64,000 nucleotides of DNA from Streptomyces sp. NBC_00425. GTDB lineage: Bacteria > Actinomycetota > Actinomycetes > Streptomycetales > Streptomycetaceae. The notes under the pieces were generated by a model. It ran no database searches and was not told where the DNA came from. It saw only the letters and a list, made by a program, of their open reading frames with translations. Below, piece by piece: positions 63,010 through 64,000 of the stretch (within the stretch, counting starts at the first letter, position 1; every line of letters starts with the position of its first letter). The stretch covers positions 124,001 through 188,000 of the forward strand of contig NZ_CP107928.1 of the NCBI RefSeq assembly GCF_036030735.1. The letters are read 5' to 3'. Made by a program: the position numbers and the translations under genes.

Positions 63010-63290
63010 TACTGCGGTCCTGCTGGTGGCCTGGAACAAGCGCCACTCTCCGGCAGCCAGCCCCGTCGCCCGTCCTGCATCTGCTCTGGCTTAGAACCCC
63101 ACTGCCGAACCTCCCGGTACGCGCGCCCGCAGTCAGACGCCTTTACCGGGGAACCACTGGAAAACTGCACTGCTTTGTACTGCGGTCCTGCTCATGGCGG
63201 CCCCTGATCACTGCGGGCCGCCCGGTCCGGCCGTCAGTCCCGTCGCCGTCCTGCGACAACCCTGGCTTCGGAACTCCACCGCCGCACCGT
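63010..63290. repeat. Degenerate direct duplication in noncoding DNA upstream of the MerR gene
   Basis: Two copies of a block about 100 bp long with a period of 168 to 177 bp. Each starts TACTGCGGTCCTGCT (63010 and 63178) and then shares CCCGTCGCC, GTCCTGC, CTGGCTT and a CCAC-GCCG-ACC end. No open frame explains it. The whole gap 62730-63370 contains no supported gene. Confidence 0.6.
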
Positions 63291-63429
63291 CCTGCGTACT
63301 GCTGCCCGGCAGTTCATCTCTGCCGGGCCCTTCACGATCTCGTCTACGACAGAAACCATAACCGGCCCGACACCCAATGTCTACTCCAGCCAACACAGAT
63401 TTTCGCGGGTCCGGCCGCGAGGTAGTCGA

Positions 63430-63800
63430 TCACGAACCAAGGCGAACAAGCAGACCCCTGGCCCCTCCGACAGCGGCGCGTTCTGGATGGCGCGCCGCGC
63501 GCAGGGTGCTGAAGTGTGCCTCGATCGAGGTCGCGGGGTGGCCGCGGTCGCCGAGGTCGGACAGGTAGGACAGGACCGCGTTCGGCCCGTTCTCCGCCCA
63601 GTCGTAGGTGGCGCACAGTGCGTACGAAGGCCAGCGGGTGGCCCGGGCGTTGCGGGAGGTACGCGGGACGACGTGGGAGAGTGCGGGCGGCGGAGGCCGA
63701 GATCCGCTCGCCGGCGGCGGAGACGATGTCCGGCGCGGCACCGACGCCGAACGGCCGGGCCGCTGCCGGGCCCGGCGAGGATGAGTTCGGCCGACGTCAT
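63430..63800 (-). pseudogene. Probably frameshifted hypothetical gene, coupled to the partial gene upstream
   Basis: ATG at 63800 (MTSAELILAGPG) overlaps the stop of the upstream gene as ATGA. Good coding character then appears in a different frame: VPRTSRNARATRWPSYALCA, TYDWAENGPNAVLSYLSDLG and HPATSIEAHFSTLRAARHPE. At least one frame change near 63680-63760 is needed. Family not recognised. Confidence 0.45.
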
Positions 63801-64000
63801 GAGGCGTCCTCCTGCCTCTCGGCGGGCGGTGCCTGCCAGGTCAGTGTCTCCAGCGGCGGCCGGGCCGGCCGGCGGGAGGCGGGCAGCGGGAGTGCGGCGG
63901 CGGACAGCGGGTCGCTGAACAGGGCGGCCGGTACCGTGCGGGCCGGGGCGCCGGGCCGTAGTCTTGGCGCCGGGAGCGTGCCGGTGGGGCTGGGAGATGG
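63797..64000 (-). CDS. Partial CDS, C-terminus of a Pro/Ala-rich protein (start outside window)
   Basis: The frame is open from the right edge to TGA at 63797-63799. The 67 visible residues are rich in Pro, Ala and Arg (GTLPAPRLRPGAPARTVPAA, LFSDPLSAAALPLPASRRPA) and end LETLTWQAPPAERQEDAS. The stop overlaps the next start (ATGA), typical of an operon. No domain is visible in this tail. Confidence 0.5.
   Translation of the reverse strand, partial: PSPSPTGTLPAPRLRPGAPARTVPAALFSDPLSAAALPLPASRRPARPPLETLTWQAPPAERQEDAS

Overview
High-GC, GC3-biased DNA with actinomycete families throughout (LAL regulator, ECF sigma factors, MmyB-type HTH regulators, class F sortase, DUF5988, DUF6126, BldC-like MerR regulator) indicates a Streptomyces or close relative. 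Telomere-type relics (a tpg fragment and a helicase fragment), dense IS remnants and many frameshifted or truncated genes suggest an accessory, arm-like part of a linear replicon.

1-14.2 kb: the left end is the edge of a type I polyketide cluster, all on the minus strand. A giant PKS gene starts at 9741 and runs off the left edge. It encodes a decarboxylative loading module (KSQ, malonyl-type AT, ACP), module 1 (KS, methylmalonyl-type AT, DH, B-type KR, ACP) and the start of the module 2 KS. Upstream of it lie a LAL-type LuxR activator and a type II thioesterase. Interdomain linkers, the LAL gene and the spacer between LAL and thioesterase are full of in-frame minisatellite repeats.

14.2-20 kb: IS debris, a small conserved protein, a 2OG-Fe(II) oxygenase, and an apparently intact IS5-family element (17072-18457). 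Its inverted repeats enclose both the transposase and a gene for a CdiI-like immunity protein, and it interrupts another gene. A DUF5988 gene follows.

20-30.7 kb: a DUF4142 protein, a sulfatase fragment, an apparent operon of M48 protease, micro-protein and membrane-tailed ECF sigma factor, secreted proteins including a GH62 arabinofuranosidase with a ricin-type lectin domain, and a divergent HTH regulator/SDR pair.

30.7-34.3 kb: a scrapyard of recombined gene ends: tpg relic, helicase relic, a DUF4157 fragment fused in frame to the 3' end of cstA followed by ybdD, and a broken CopD-like membrane gene.

34.3-39.4 kb: PhnA/YjdM, then three cysteine-free ArsR regulators around a SulP transporter, a GHKL anti-sigma-like ATPase and a STAS protein.

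40-49 kb: IS6/IS630 remnants, then a class F sortase with a candidate substrate, a histidine kinase/response regulator pair, and a MATE exporter divergent from a PadR regulator across a 25-bp palindrome.

49-64 kb: hypothetical and membrane proteins, IS5 and IstB relics, an FAD oxidoreductase broken at a C7 run ahead of a SigJ-type ECF41 sigma factor, a truncated DnaE-like gene, a VOC protein, a secreted beta-propeller protein, a second MmyB-type regulator, an alpha/beta hydrolase, a MerR regulator preceded by a degenerate noncoding duplication, and a coupled gene pair cut by the right edge. I saw no rRNA, tRNA or CRISPR array.
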